A program made the translations under genes and the position numbers. DNA of 22,659 nt, from NCBI GenBank assembly GCA_039181495.1, contig JBCDCP010000040.1, forward strand, positions 1-22,659, read 5' to 3'. Positions 1-8,140 of this stretch are shown piece by piece. Within the stretch, counting starts at the first letter, position 1. The number at the start of each line of letters is the position of its first letter. The notes under the pieces are model-generated. The model ran no database searches and was not told the DNA's origin. It was given only the letters and a program-made list of their open reading frames with translations. Source of the DNA: JBCDCP01 sp039181495 (GTDB taxonomy: Bacteria > Pseudomonadota > Alphaproteobacteria > Rhizobiales > Tepidamorphaceae).

Positions 1-165
1 ATCGGCGTACTGATCACCGACCACAATGTCCGCGAAACACTCGGTCTGATCGACCGGGCCTACATCATCCACGATGGCCAGGTACTGATGGAAGGGCCAC
101 CTCAGGCCGTTGTGGCCAATGAACAGGTGCGCCGGTTCTACCTCGGTGAGGACTTCAAATTGTGA
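1..165 (+). CDS. lptB: LPS export ABC transporter ATP-binding protein LptB, C-terminal end (5' truncated by window)
   Basis: Only the last 54 codons are present; the reading frame is open from base 1 and ends with TGA at 163-165. The visible protein has the H-loop region of an ABC ATPase (ITDHNVRETLGLIDRAYI) and the typical LptB ending (VRRFYLGEDFKL). LptB is the cytoplasmic ATPase of the LptBFGC complex that extracts lipopolysaccharide from the inner membrane for transport to the cell surface. The call rests on this C-terminal motif and on the position directly before rpoN, which is conserved in alpha- and gammaproteobacteria. Its stop overlaps the GTG start of rpoN by four bases, so the two genes are probably translationally coupled. 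The Walker motifs lie outside the window. Confidence 0.94.
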   Translation: MGVLITDHNVRETLGLIDRAYIIHDGQVLMEGPPQAVVANEQVRRFYLGEDFKL

Positions 166-1739
166 GCGGGCCGGGGTTCTCAGGCGGCGTTGGCCCTCGT
201 CTTGAACTGCGCCAGAGTCAGTCTCTGGTTATGACGCCACAGCTGATGCAGGCGATCAAGCTTCTGCAGCTGTCAAACATGGATCTTCTCGCCTACGTCG
301 AGGCGGAACTGGAAAAGAACCCGCTGCTGGATCGGGATGAGGACGCTGTTCTGCAAAATGGCGCGGATTCGCCGTCCGAACCAAGTGAGCCCATTGCAGA
401 AACCGATACTGGCAACGAAACGAGCCGAGACCTTCTCGGGGCCGACACCCCTGGCGACCTGACCGACGCCACAGGCGCAGACATGGCAGAATTGGCGCCG
501 GCGGTGGATGCCGACTTGGGCGAAGCACTCGATGAGAGCATCCCTGGCGCCGCTGATCCTACCGCTGCGATCGGGGCTTCCGGATCATCCGCGATGGAAC
601 GAGGCAACGGGCAGTCGGACATTTCTGATTTCGGTGTTGAGGACTTCGCCCAGGCTGAACCAACGCTGCATGACAGGCTGTCCGAACAGCTTGCCATGAC
701 ACCCCTGATCGCCGCGGATCGGCTCATCGCCGCCACCCTGATAGAGGCGGTGGACGATGCGGGTTATCTGCAGGCGTCCGTCGAGGATGTCGCTGCACGC
801 CTCAACACCGAACCTGAGAGTGTCGAGGCCGTCCTTCTACATCTGCAGTCATTCGAACCAACCGGCGTCTTCGCGCGCACGCTCGCGGAATGCCTGATGC
901 TTCAATTGAAGGAGCGTGATCGGTTCGATCCCGCAATGCAGAATCTTATCGAGAACCTGGATCTGTTGGCCCGTCGCGATTTTCCCACCCTTCGGCGCCT
1001 TTGCGCTGTGGATGAGGAAGACCTTATTGAGATGGTGGCCGAGGTTCGTGCGCTTGACCCTCGCCCCGGCGGCCAGTTCGCAGGTGCCCCTTTGCAGCCC
1101 GTTGTGCCGGATGTTTTTGTCACCCCGCGCACCGACGGAAGCTGGGCCATTGAGCTCAATTCCGACACGCTGCCACGGGTCCTTGTCAACCGCGGCTACT
1201 ACGCTGCAATCATCGACTCAGCCCGTGATGGCGAGGACAAGACCTATCTTAATGAGCGCCTTCAGGAGGCGAACTGGCTGGTCAAGAGCCTTGATCAGAG
1301 AGCGCGCACCATTCTTAAGGTCTCAACCGAGATCGTCCGGCAGCAGGACGCATTTCTGACCAACGGGATCGCTCATCTGCGGCCGCTGAACCTTAAACAG
1401 GTGGCCGATGCCATCGATATGCACGAGTCGACGGTCAGCCGCGTTACGTCGAACAAATATATGGCCACTTCGCGGGGCGTTTTTGAACTGAAGTACTTCT
1501 TCCCGACGGCCATTCAAGCTGCTGATGGTGGAGACGCACTATCGGGCGAATCGGTGCGCCATCGCATTCGCGATCTCATTGATTCGGAAGGACGTTCCAT
1601 TCTCTCGGACGATCAGATCGTCAAAATTCTTCACGATGAGGGGATCGCTATCGCGCGACGAACAGTGGCCAAGTACCGCGAGGCCATGAACATACCGTCT
1701 TCGGTGCAAAGACGCCGGGAAAAGCGCCTGACGGCTTAA
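162..1739 (+). CDS. rpoN: RNA polymerase sigma-54 factor RpoN
   Basis: This 525-residue protein has all the sigma-54 landmarks. The N-terminal activator-interacting region (about residues 13-55) contains LRQSQSLVMTPQLMQAIKLL. An acidic, alanine-rich region II linker covers about 60-160, followed by the core-binding domain and a helix-turn-helix near 410-435 (VADAIDMHESTVSRVTSNKY). The C-terminal RpoN box, ARRTVAKYRE, lies about 25 residues from the end. It recognises -24/-12 promoters and needs an AAA+ activator such as NtrC. The start is GTG at 162, overlapping the lptB stop (GTGA), with a GGTGAGG-like ribosome site about ten bases upstream; the protein then begins as in rhizobial RpoN. Downstream are hpf and ptsN, the usual rpoN neighbourhood. 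A matching sigma-54 promoter exists in this window, upstream of urtA. Confidence 0.98.
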   Translation: MSGPGFSGGVGPRLELRQSQSLVMTPQLMQAIKLLQLSNMDLLAYVEAELEKNPLLDRDEDAVLQNGADSPSEPSEPIAETDTGNETSRDLLGADTPGDLTDATGADMAELAPAVDADLGEALDESIPGAADPTAAIGASGSSAMERGNGQSDISDFGVEDFAQAEPTLHDRLSEQLAMTPLIAADRLIAATLIEAVDDAGYLQASVEDVAARLNTEPESVEAVLLHLQSFEPTGVFARTLAECLMLQLKERDRFDPAMQNLIENLDLLARRDFPTLRRLCAVDEEDLIEMVAEVRALDPRPGGQFAGAPLQPVVPDVFVTPRTDGSWAIELNSDTLPRVLVNRGYYAAIIDSARDGEDKTYLNERLQEANWLVKSLDQRARTILKVSTEIVRQQDAFLTNGIAHLRPLNLKQVADAIDMHESTVSRVTSNKYMATSRGVFELKYFFPTAIQAADGGDALSGESVRHRIRDLIDSEGRSILSDDQIVKILHDEGIAIARRTVAKYREAMNIPSSVQRRREKRLTA

Positions 1740-1798
1740 ATCAGACAGGCACATGGCAGCAACGCGAATACCGGAAACCCCGCATTTCCCCGCTTGCA

Positions 1799-1818
1799 TG
1801 CGCCTTTCCTTGGGCGCA
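1799..1818 (+). terminator. stem-loop 60 bases after rpoN, possible weak terminator
   Basis: TGCGCC (1799-1804) and GGCGCA (1813-1818) can form a 6-bp GC-rich stem with an 8-base loop. No clear T-run follows, so intrinsic termination is doubtful. The rest of the 206-base rpoN-hpf spacer holds one more stem, CCTGCC (1894-1899) with GGCAGG (1911-1916), just ahead of hpf. No convincing promoter was seen, although hpf probably has one here. Confidence 0.3.
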
Positions 1819-1945
1819 GACTCCCTCGCCCGTGCTGGTTGAGTTCGGTCTCAATTTCTGCTGAGAGCGCCCCGCCAGCATCGAGCAAGACTGCCTGCCG
1901 CACCACCATTGGCAGGAAACAGCAGACAGGGAGCGGAATTTGACA

Positions 1946-2557
1946 ATGTCCTTGCGGATCACCGGAAAACACATCGATATCGGCGAAAGTTTGCGGGAGC
2001 AGGCTCTGGAGCGGATCGAACGTGGGCTGACGAAGTACTTCGACGGCGGTTATTCCGGCAACGTGGTTGTGGAAAAGGAGAAGAGTCAGTTTCGCACGGA
2101 GTGCCGCATTCACCTTGATTCAGGCATCGATCTGCAGGCCGAAGGCGCAGCCGGCGATCCCTATCAGAGCCTCGAAGCAGCAGCAGAGCGGCTTGAGAAA
2201 CGGCTGCGGCGCTACAAGAGGCGGCTGAAGGACCACCACAACAACTCCAAGACCACCGAAGATCCGATCATGGCATCAAGCATTGTGCTGGCGCCGGGAG
2301 ACGACGACGAGGATGAAGAAGCCGCCGCCATCGCGGATATTCCGGGGGTTGACGACCACCCGCTAATCGTGGCTGAAAGCACCACGCCCATCAGAGTGAT
2401 GACCGTGGGGATGGCGGTTATGGCGCTGGATTTGTCGACGGCACCGGTGATGGTTTTCCGGAATGCGGGCCACGGGCGGATCAACGTAATCTACCGTCGA
2501 GACGACGGAAATGTCGGGTGGATCGATCCACCGGCGATGTCCGAGAACGGCGCTTAG
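1946..2557 (+). CDS. hpf: Ribosome hibernation promoting factor, long form (HPF/RaiA family)
   Basis: This 203-residue protein has two domains. The N-terminal S30AE fold (about 1-105) begins MSLRITGKHIDIGESLREQ and contains the basic stretch AERLEKRLRRYKRRLKDH that contacts rRNA. After an acidic linker (GDDDEDEE) comes the C-terminal dimerisation domain (about 145-200: IRVMTVGMAVMALDLSTAPV, then IYRRDDGNVGWIDP). Long HPF alone dimerises 70S ribosomes into inactive 100S particles in stationary phase or starvation. ATG 1946 is chosen because the protein then starts like rhizobial homologues. An in-frame TTG at 1940 would add two residues and is better spaced from AGGGAG (1928-1933), so it is a real alternative. 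The rpoN-hpf-ptsN order supports the call. Confidence 0.95.
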   Translation: MSLRITGKHIDIGESLREQALERIERGLTKYFDGGYSGNVVVEKEKSQFRTECRIHLDSGIDLQAEGAAGDPYQSLEAAAERLEKRLRRYKRRLKDHHNNSKTTEDPIMASSIVLAPGDDDEDEEAAAIADIPGVDDHPLIVAESTTPIRVMTVGMAVMALDLSTAPVMVFRNAGHGRINVIYRRDDGNVGWIDPPAMSENGA

Positions 2558-2594
2558 GGCTACGACAAGCAGACCGCAATTCAGCATGGCTTAG

Positions 2595-2710
2595 CCGCAG
2601 AACCCTGCGGACGGAGCCTTATTGTACAAACCCCTGCGCAACGACGCAGTGTCGACCGGCTTCCGGTCATAAGCAGCAGGGCATATCGACGTTGGCGCCA
2701 GGCGCCCAAC
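2595..2710 (+). other. hpf-ptsN spacer with three consecutive stem-loops
   Basis: The 175-base spacer contains CCGCAG-AACC-CTGCGG (2595-2610), GACCGG-CTT-CCGGTC (2654-2668) and an 8-bp stem with one bulge, GTTGGCGC/GCG-C-CCAAC (2691-2710). The first two are perfect 6-bp stems. None is followed by a long T-run. They may be a weak terminator, a processing site, or a structured leader for ptsN, whose ATG is 22 bases after the last stem. Confidence 0.45.
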
Positions 2711-2732
2711 GAAAGATGCGAGGGCAGTCAGA

Positions 2733-3194
2733 ATGAGCCTTGACGATCTCATCGATGCAGATTCGGTGCTGGCCTGTCTGAAGGCAGGCAGCAAAAAGCA
2801 GGTGATACAGGATCTTGCCGAGAAGGCAGCGGAACGCACCGGGCTTCCAGCCCGCGAGATCTTCGACCAGCTCCTGCAACGCGAGAGACTTGGTTCAACA
2901 GGTGTTGGCCGCGGCGTGGCAATCCCCCATGCGCGCGTACCCGGCATTCAGCAAATCACCGGCGTCTTTGCACGTCTCGACCATCCGATCGATTTTGATG
3001 CCGTAGACGATGAGCCTGTCGATCTGGTGTTCATGCTGCTCGCGCCCGAAGGCGAGGGCGCAGACCATCTCAAGGCACTGGCACGGATCGCACGGGTGTT
3101 CCGCGATCCGGCCAATACCGCCAAGATCCGTGGATCACGTAACCCGGCCGCCATATTCACGGTTCTCAACACACCGGCGACGCACGCCGCTTAG
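2733..3194 (+). CDS. ptsN: Nitrogen PTS EIIA protein PtsN
   Basis: This 153-residue PTS EIIA type-2 domain protein carries the phosphorylatable histidine at residue 66 in GVGRGVAIPHARV, the family signature. It is the terminal phosphoacceptor of the PTS-Ntr cascade (PtsP, NPr, PtsN). It transports no sugar but regulates potassium transport, sigma-54-linked functions and carbon/nitrogen balance through its phosphorylation state. The length is normal for the family. ATG 2733 is preceded by GAGGG (2720-2724) at an 8-base spacing. It follows hpf, as in most proteobacteria, and is convergent with the DUF1150 gene. The 87-base tail-to-tail gap has only a weak 5-bp stem (GCAGG 3207-3211 with CCTGC 3225-3229). 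Confidence 0.96.
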   Translation: MSLDDLIDADSVLACLKAGSKKQVIQDLAEKAAERTGLPAREIFDQLLQRERLGSTGVGRGVAIPHARVPGIQQITGVFARLDHPIDFDAVDDEPVDLVFMLLAPEGEGADHLKALARIARVFRDPANTAKIRGSRNPAAIFTVLNTPATHAA

Positions 3195-3281
3195 GCCAGG
3201 CCTGTAGCAGGGATCTTGTTGCGACCTGCCGGGCTGTTATGGCGAAATTAGCCGATCATATTGATTTGAATTGGCGGCGTG

Positions 3282-3536
3282 TCAGTGCACCGACACGGTG
3301 GTCAGCGATTTTTCCCACGCTGCAGCAACTGCGCCGTCTAGCGTGTCGCTTACGACAATCGGCATGCCATTGGCTGCATGAAGTGCAAAAAGCTGCGTTC
3401 CCGGCGCAATTTCGGCAGCCTCGGGCAGCTGATCGCGCAGTTCATCTGACAGCACCGGCCGCACATAGGCGACATCGTTAAGGCCAAGCTGTGCCAGCGC
3501 CTGCACCCCGTCGTGAGCTGTTTCATTCTTGGTCAT
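3282..3536 (-). CDS. DUF1150 family protein
   Basis: This is an 84-residue soluble protein containing ALAQLGLNDVAYVRPVLSDE and a C-terminal part rich in small residues ending in AAAWEKSLTTVSVH. It matches what I recall of the DUF1150 family, short alphaproteobacterial proteins of unknown function encoded next to a small heat-shock gene. The start is ATG at 3536, with GGAGG 8 bases upstream. The longer reading from a TTG at 3551 would swallow that ribosome site, so it is rejected. It lies 84 bases downstream of the Hsp20 gene on the same strand, so the two may be co-transcribed. No function can be deduced from the sequence; the neighbourhood suggests a role linked to protein quality control. 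Confidence 0.85.
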   Translation of the reverse strand: MTKNETAHDGVQALAQLGLNDVAYVRPVLSDELRDQLPEAAEIAPGTQLFALHAANGMPIVVSDTLDGAVAAAWEKSLTTVSVH

Positions 3537-3620
3537 GGCTACATCCTCCAAAGTCGGACTGATGTGTCATCCAGCCCCATTATGGGCACCGGATTATGAA
3601 CCTTGGCTGAATCCATTTGA

Positions 3621-4043
3621 TTAGCCGCGTTTACCGATTCTCACCCGCCGTGGCGCGGTCTCGGACATGGTCAAATTGATAGACAGGAGTCCATTTTCAA
3701 GGTCGGCACTGTGAACTTCCAGTCCGGCACCGAGTGTGAATGCGCGCCGAAATGGCCGGGCCGCAATCCCGCGATGAAGATAGGTCGGCTCACCGCAATC
3801 TGCCTGACGGCCGCAGATCGTCAGCTCCCGCCCCTCTAGCTGAATTTCAAGTTCATCAAGGGCAAATCCGGCCACAGCCAAGGTGATGCGAAGCACATCA
3901 CCGCCTGACTCTTCGCGAATTCGCTCGAGATTGTAAGGCGGATATCCCGCCCCACCGGACTGACTGGCCAATCCGTCCATCAATCGCTCGAGGTCGTCGA
4001 AGCCCAACAAGACTGGCTGATGGCGGAACCCACGACGCGCCAA
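3621..4043 (-). CDS. Small heat shock protein, Hsp20/alpha-crystallin family
   Basis: This 140-residue protein has an alpha-crystallin domain from about residue 38 to 130. YPPYNLERI begins it, LRITLAVAGFALDELEIQLEGRELTICGRQ forms the early strands, YLHRGIAARPFRRAFTL follows, and DLENGLLSINL holds the conserved G-L-L-x-I motif. Such ATP-independent chaperones hold unfolding proteins at stress. The N-terminal arm is short (GFRHQPVLLGFDDLERLMD) and resembles the Hsp20 paralogue paired with DUF1150 in rhizobia. No ATG fits; the start is read as TTG at 4043, with AGAGGA about 11 bases upstream, and no in-frame start codon exists close upstream. The C-terminal I-x-I-type tail is replaced by VRIGKRG, so oligomer assembly may differ. 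Confidence 0.9.
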   Translation of the reverse strand: MARRGFRHQPVLLGFDDLERLMDGLASQSGGAGYPPYNLERIREESGGDVLRITLAVAGFALDELEIQLEGRELTICGRQADCGEPTYLHRGIAARPFRRAFTLGAGLEVHSADLENGLLSINLTMSETAPRRVRIGKRG

Positions 4044-4174
4044 GACAGGCTTTGTCCTCTTAATTGCCGACGGTGCTGCACTCTAGCGGTGCCGGATCAC
4101 TGTCTCGTCCGAAAACGGGATATGGGACTGACGGACCTGCACCGCAACATTGGGGATCGGCGGAACACTCAAAA

Positions 4175-5320
4175 CTAGATTAATGAGCGGAGCAGCGCTT
4201 TGGTATTTTCCTGTGTCATTTCAATCGGATTCCCCCCTACGCTTGGGTCACGTAGCGCGATCTCGGTCAGCCGGTCGATATCAGGATCGTGAACGCCCAA
4301 ATCCGTGATCGTCTTAGGGATTCCCATGGATTGGTTGAATCCATCGACGAACTCGCAAAACCCGTCAAAACCGCCATCGATAGCCAAATATCCAGCCGCC
4401 AGATCGAACCGATCTCGGATAGCCTCAGCATTGAACTTCAGCACAGCTGGCATGCAGACCGCGTTGGTCGTGCCATGGTGGGTATGGTGGATAGCACCGA
4501 TCGGGTGACTGAGAGCATGGATCGCGCCGAGACCCTTCTGAAAGGCCGTTGCGCCCATGGCTGCTGCACTCATCATATGGCTGCGCGCGTCGATATTCCC
4601 GCCATCGACATAGGTTGTCGGCAGATGGTCTTTGACCAGCCGCATACCCTCCAGCGCAATGCCCTGGCTCATAGGGTGATAATGAGGTGAGGAGAAGGCC
4701 TCGACACAATGGGCGAATGCGTCGAGTCCAGTGCCTGCAGTTATGTGTTTCGGCATGCCCACTGTCAGTTCCGGATCACAGATCACAACAACCGGCAGCA
4801 TCTTTGGGTGGAAGATGATCTTCTTCTCTTCGATCTCGGAATTGGTGATGACGCTCGCACGGCCAACTTCCGAACCGGTGCCAGCGGTCGTCGGCACAGC
4901 AATCACCGGAGCGATGGCATCTGCATCAGCGCGGGTCCACCAATCGCCAATGTCCTCAAAATCCCAGATCGGCCTTGTCTGGCCTGCCATGAACGCAATG
5001 GCTTTGCCAAGATCCAGTCCCGAGCCACCACCAAACGCGATGACGCCGTCAAAACCGCCTTCGCGATAGGCGCGAACGCCGGCCTCGACGTCGATGTCAG
5101 ACGGATCTGAGCCAACATCGGCGAAGATCGCACGGCCGAGGTCGGCAGCGTCAAGGATATCGAGCGTTTTCGCGGTCATGGTCAAACCGGCCAATCCACG
5201 GTCCGTCACAAGCAGCGGCCTGGTGATGCCAGCCGCCGCACATGCATCGGCAAGTTCGGAGATGCGACCCGCACCAAAGCGGACCGCTGTCGGATACGAC
5301 CAGTTGGCAACCAATGTCAT
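4175..5320 (-). CDS. Iron-containing (group III) alcohol dehydrogenase
   Basis: This 381-residue protein is full length for the Fe-ADH family. The N-terminal nucleotide-binding half contains GGGSGLDLGKAI (about 97-108) and TTAGTGSEV (about 144-152). All four metal ligands are in place: D200 and H204 in GLDAFAHCVEAF, H268 in AIHALSHPIG and H282 in HHTHHGTTNAV, with the spacing seen in FucO. It should oxidise a primary alcohol to an aldehyde (or the reverse) with NAD(P). ATG 5320 overlaps the stop of the aldehyde dehydrogenase gene as ATGA (5317-5320), indicating translational coupling. It is the last gene of the seven-gene minus-strand operon. With the ligase and aldehyde dehydrogenase upstream, it may oxidise the hydroxyl end of a gamma-glutamylated amino alcohol. 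The true substrate cannot be read from sequence. Confidence 0.93.
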   Translation of the reverse strand: MTLVANWSYPTAVRFGAGRISELADACAAAGITRPLLVTDRGLAGLTMTAKTLDILDAADLGRAIFADVGSDPSDIDVEAGVRAYREGGFDGVIAFGGGSGLDLGKAIAFMAGQTRPIWDFEDIGDWWTRADADAIAPVIAVPTTAGTGSEVGRASVITNSEIEEKKIIFHPKMLPVVVICDPELTVGMPKHITAGTGLDAFAHCVEAFSSPHYHPMSQGIALEGMRLVKDHLPTTYVDGGNIDARSHMMSAAAMGATAFQKGLGAIHALSHPIGAIHHTHHGTTNAVCMPAVLKFNAEAIRDRFDLAAGYLAIDGGFDGFCEFVDGFNQSMGIPKTITDLGVHDPDIDRLTEIALRDPSVGGNPIEMTQENTKALLRSLI

Positions 5321-6699
5321 GCCGTGACTTTCTTGAGATGGTACGATTTTGGGCGGGTCAGGTTGTGATAGCCGATAACCGACAAGCCGCCACCGCGTCC
5401 GGTGTCCTTGCAACCGGTCCAGCACAAGGCGGGATCAAGATAGTCGCAGCGGTTCATGAAAACGGTGCCAGTCTCTATTCGGTCACCTATCCGTTCGGCG
5501 CGATCAGGATCCTGCGTCCAGAGCGAGGCGGTCAGTCCGAAGGCGCTGTCGTTCATCAGCGCAATCGCCTCTTCGTCATCTCTGACCGGCATGATGCCAA
5601 CGACGGGCCCGAAACTCTCATCGCGCATAACGCGCATGTCGTGGGTCACATCGGTCAGGACCTGCGGTGAGAGATAAGCCGCACCGTCATCCTCGGCAAA
5701 CGTCTCGATATGGCCCCTGGCGCCGGCTGCGAGCGCTTCTGAGACCTGGGCACGAACCTCTTTCGCAAAGCGCGCGTGCGCCATAGGGCCCAGCGTCGTT
5801 TCTTCATCGAGCGGATTTCCGAGCTTGTATTGGCGAATGGTCTCGACGGCCTTTTCCACGAATGTGTCATACAGGCTCTCAGCCACATAGATGCGCTCGA
5901 TCCCGCAGCAGCACTGGCCCGAATTGTACATCGCACCGTCGACGAGCGTGGCTACGGACGCATCAAGGTCGGCGTCATCCATGACATAGCCGGGGTCCTT
6001 GCCACCGAGTTCCAGCCCCAGTCCTGTGAATGTGCCGGCAGCGGCCCGTTCGATCGCTTTTCCGCCGCCAACCGAACCTGTGAAATTCACAAAGCCGAAG
6101 CTGCGCTCGGCAATCAGTGCCGATGTCGTGTCATGATCGAGAAAGATGTTCTGGAACACATCCTCCGGGACGCCTGCCTCGTTGAACGCACGGACCATGC
6201 GCTCGCCGACCAAGAGGGTTTGCGAGGCATGTTTCAGGATCACGGTGTTACCCGCGATTAGCGCTGGAGCGACGGTGTTGATGGCGGTCATGTAGGGGTA
6301 ATTCCAGGGCGCGATGACCATGACGACGCCATGCGGCTCGCGCTTGATCATCCGCCGGAACGAGGCGTCATCCGAAATCGCGATCGGGGCCAGTGCCTCA
6401 GCGGCAATCTCGGCCATGTAGTCGACGCGCTCATTGAATCCGCCGAATTCACCGCCATACCGTACCGGCCGCCCCATCTGCCAGGCCAGTTCGGGCACAA
6501 TCTCATCATTCATGGCTCCAACGGCTGCCGCACCGGCGAGGACGAGATCAATGCGTTCCTGTAATGGGCGCTGCATCCACGCGCTCTGCGCCGATGTGGC
6601 TCGTGCAACGGCGGCGCGGGCCTCGTCTGGGCTTGCAACAGGGCGCTCGGCATACACCGAGCCATCGACAGGGGAGATGCACTTGATCGCATTGGCCAT
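5317..6699 (-). CDS. NAD(P)-dependent aldehyde dehydrogenase
   Basis: This 460-residue ALDH-superfamily enzyme has an intact active site. N133 is in APWNYP and K156 in VILKHAS. The cofactor loop FTGS is at 206-209, the general base E230 in LELGGKDPG, and the nucleophile is C264 in SGQCCCG, with two flanking cysteines. ESFGPVVGI and FGLTASLWT complete the signature. It oxidises an aldehyde to a carboxylate. The C-terminal stretch CDYLDPALCWTGCKDTGRG is cysteine-containing and belongs to a subgroup of unproven substrate. The start ATG (6697-6699) lies five bases after the ligase stop, and its own stop overlaps the alcohol dehydrogenase start. Context suggests it acts on an aldehyde made by the neighbouring alcohol dehydrogenase or from an amine. 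Confidence 0.94.
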   Translation of the reverse strand: MANAIKCISPVDGSVYAERPVASPDEARAAVARATSAQSAWMQRPLQERIDLVLAGAAAVGAMNDEIVPELAWQMGRPVRYGGEFGGFNERVDYMAEIAAEALAPIAISDDASFRRMIKREPHGVVMVIAPWNYPYMTAINTVAPALIAGNTVILKHASQTLLVGERMVRAFNEAGVPEDVFQNIFLDHDTTSALIAERSFGFVNFTGSVGGGKAIERAAAGTFTGLGLELGGKDPGYVMDDADLDASVATLVDGAMYNSGQCCCGIERIYVAESLYDTFVEKAVETIRQYKLGNPLDEETTLGPMAHARFAKEVRAQVSEALAAGARGHIETFAEDDGAAYLSPQVLTDVTHDMRVMRDESFGPVVGIMPVRDDEEAIALMNDSAFGLTASLWTQDPDRAERIGDRIETGTVFMNRCDYLDPALCWTGCKDTGRGGGLSVIGYHNLTRPKSYHLKKVTA

Positions 6700-6704
6700 G
6701 GCGG

Positions 6705-8066
6705 TCAGGCCTTCTCAAAGCCGCGGGCAATTTCCCAATCGGTCACCGCACGGTCGAACTCTTCCTGCTCCCATTGGGCACAACGGGTGTAATGGTCAAT
6801 GACGTCCTCACCCATTGCCTCGCGTAGCATGCTGGAGCCACTGAGCGCCTCGGTTGCCGCCCGCAAGGTCCGGGGAATCTCCGGCACATCCTCATTGTCG
6901 TAAATATCACCCTTGGTCGCTGGCGGCAGCTCGAGCCCTTCCTCGACGCCCTTGATGCCCGCGGCGAGAAAAGCCGCTTCTGCAAGATAGGGGTTCATGT
7001 CTGCGCCGGGGATCCGGCTCTCGACCCGAACGGACTTGGTGTCGGCGCCGCAAAGCCTGAAACCGGCGGTTCGGTTGTCGACCGACCATGCGGTCTTCGT
7101 CGGCGCGAACGTACCCTTGGCAAACCGTTTGTAGGAGTTGACATAAGGGGCCAAAAACCAGGTGCAGTCGGGCGCGTATGCGATCAGGCCGGCCATGAAC
7201 TGGTGCATGAGCGATGACATCGCATGCTCGCCCTTCTTGTCATGAAAAGCGTTCTTGCCCCCCTTCCACAGTGACATGTGAACATGGCTGGCGCTGCCGA
7301 CACGGGTTGCGTTCCATTTCGGCAGGAAGGTCGCTGAATGGCCAGCCTGCCAGGCGATTTCCTTGGTAGCGTGCTTGGCGATGGTGTGATGATCGGCGCA
7401 GGCAAGCGCGTCCGCGTAGCGGATGTTGAGCTCCTCCTGACCCGCTTCAGCCTCGCCCTTGGTGTTCTCGACGGGGACACCGGCGGCATAGAGCGTGTTG
7501 CGCAGCCGCCGCATGACATGCTCCTCCTTGGTTGTCTGGAGGATGTGGTAGTCTTCGTTGTAGCCGCTGATCGGCTCAAGGTCGCGGTAGCCGTCGCGGC
7601 GCAGCTCATCCAACGGTTTGCGAAACAGAAAGAACTCGAGCTCGGTGGCCATCATCGCCTTGAGGCCCATCCCTTCGAGCCTGGCGATCTGTGTTTTGAG
7701 CACCTGACGCGGCGCGTGGGTCACTGGCTCGTGGGTATGGTGGTCGAGGATGTCGCACAACACCATGGCGGTGCCTTCCAGCCACGGCATCAGCCGCAGC
7801 GTGGACAGGTCGGGCTGCATGACGTAGTCGCCATAGCCTGCTTCCCAGCTCGATGACGCATAGCCATCAGGCGTTGCCATCTCGAGATCGGTGGCGAGCA
7901 AGTAATCGCAGCAATGAGTTTCTTCATGCGCTGTCTCAATGAAATTGGAGACATGAAAACGCTTGCCCATGAGCCGGCCCTGCATGTCGACCAGACAGAC
8001 GAGCACGGTATCGATCTCACCTGATTTGGCGTGTTTCTTGAGCGCATCGAATGTCAGATTGGCCAT
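6705..8066 (-). CDS. Glutamine synthetase-like gamma-glutamyl-amine ligase (PuuA/GlnT/IpuC type)
   Basis: This 453-residue glutamine synthetase-fold protein has a beta-grasp N-domain (1-105) and the catalytic barrel. Metal and glutamate residues are seen in MATELEFFLF (E142, E144), GEAEAGQEELN (E205, E212), SASHVHMSLW (H261, H263), NSYKRF with WSVDNRTAGFR, and the R-x-E-x-R-x-P-G-x-x-x-NPYL box. The N-domain motif SSWEAGYGDYVMQPDLSTLR is typical of ligases that glutamylate amines, not of assimilatory GlnA. The GlnA-style C-terminal adenylylation region is also not recognisable. It would use ATP to join L-glutamate to an amine, giving a gamma-glutamylamide. It sits directly upstream of two dehydrogenases and downstream of a TRAP transporter, arguing for catabolism, not ammonium assimilation. 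The amine itself is not predictable. Confidence 0.88.
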   Translation of the reverse strand: MANLTFDALKKHAKSGEIDTVLVCLVDMQGRLMGKRFHVSNFIETAHEETHCCDYLLATDLEMATPDGYASSSWEAGYGDYVMQPDLSTLRLMPWLEGTAMVLCDILDHHTHEPVTHAPRQVLKTQIARLEGMGLKAMMATELEFFLFRKPLDELRRDGYRDLEPISGYNEDYHILQTTKEEHVMRRLRNTLYAAGVPVENTKGEAEAGQEELNIRYADALACADHHTIAKHATKEIAWQAGHSATFLPKWNATRVGSASHVHMSLWKGGKNAFHDKKGEHAMSSLMHQFMAGLIAYAPDCTWFLAPYVNSYKRFAKGTFAPTKTAWSVDNRTAGFRLCGADTKSVRVESRIPGADMNPYLAEAAFLAAGIKGVEEGLELPPATKGDIYDNEDVPEIPRTLRAATEALSGSSMLREAMGEDVIDHYTRCAQWEQEEFDRAVTDWEIARGFEKA

Positions 8067-8092
8067 GGTTTGCAGTCCTCGAATAGGAAGAA

Positions 8093-8116
8093 AGACCCCG
8101 GACGAATCCGGGGTCT
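8093..8116 (-). terminator. perfect 10-bp stem-loop between the TRAP binding-protein gene and the ligase gene
   Basis: AGACCCCGGA (8093-8102) and TCCGGGGTCT (8107-8116) form a perfect 10-bp stem with a 4-base loop that reads TTCG on the transcribed strand. It is followed in the direction of transcription by TTCTTCC. It lies 24 bases after the binding-protein stop, inside the operon. It is likely a partial terminator or 3' stabiliser that lets the binding protein be made in excess over the enzymes downstream. Confidence 0.75.
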
Positions 8117-8140
8117 GTTTGTCTTGTCACCAAGCAGCGC

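Noticed and set aside
3207..3229. GCAGG/CCTGC stem as the ptsN terminator
   Set aside because: Five pairs with a 13-base loop and no T-run; too weak to call.
4125..4174. Heat-shock (sigma-32-like) promoter TTGAG...CCCCAAT upstream of the Hsp20 gene
   Set aside because: The -35 match is poor and the -10 does not fit the alphaproteobacterial RpoH pattern; left out of the features.
4289..4690. 133-codon plus-strand reading frame opposite the alcohol dehydrogenase gene
   Set aside because: Antisense shadow of a well-supported gene, with no ribosome site or recognisable motif. The same applies to the other long antisense frames over the TRAP, ligase and urt genes.
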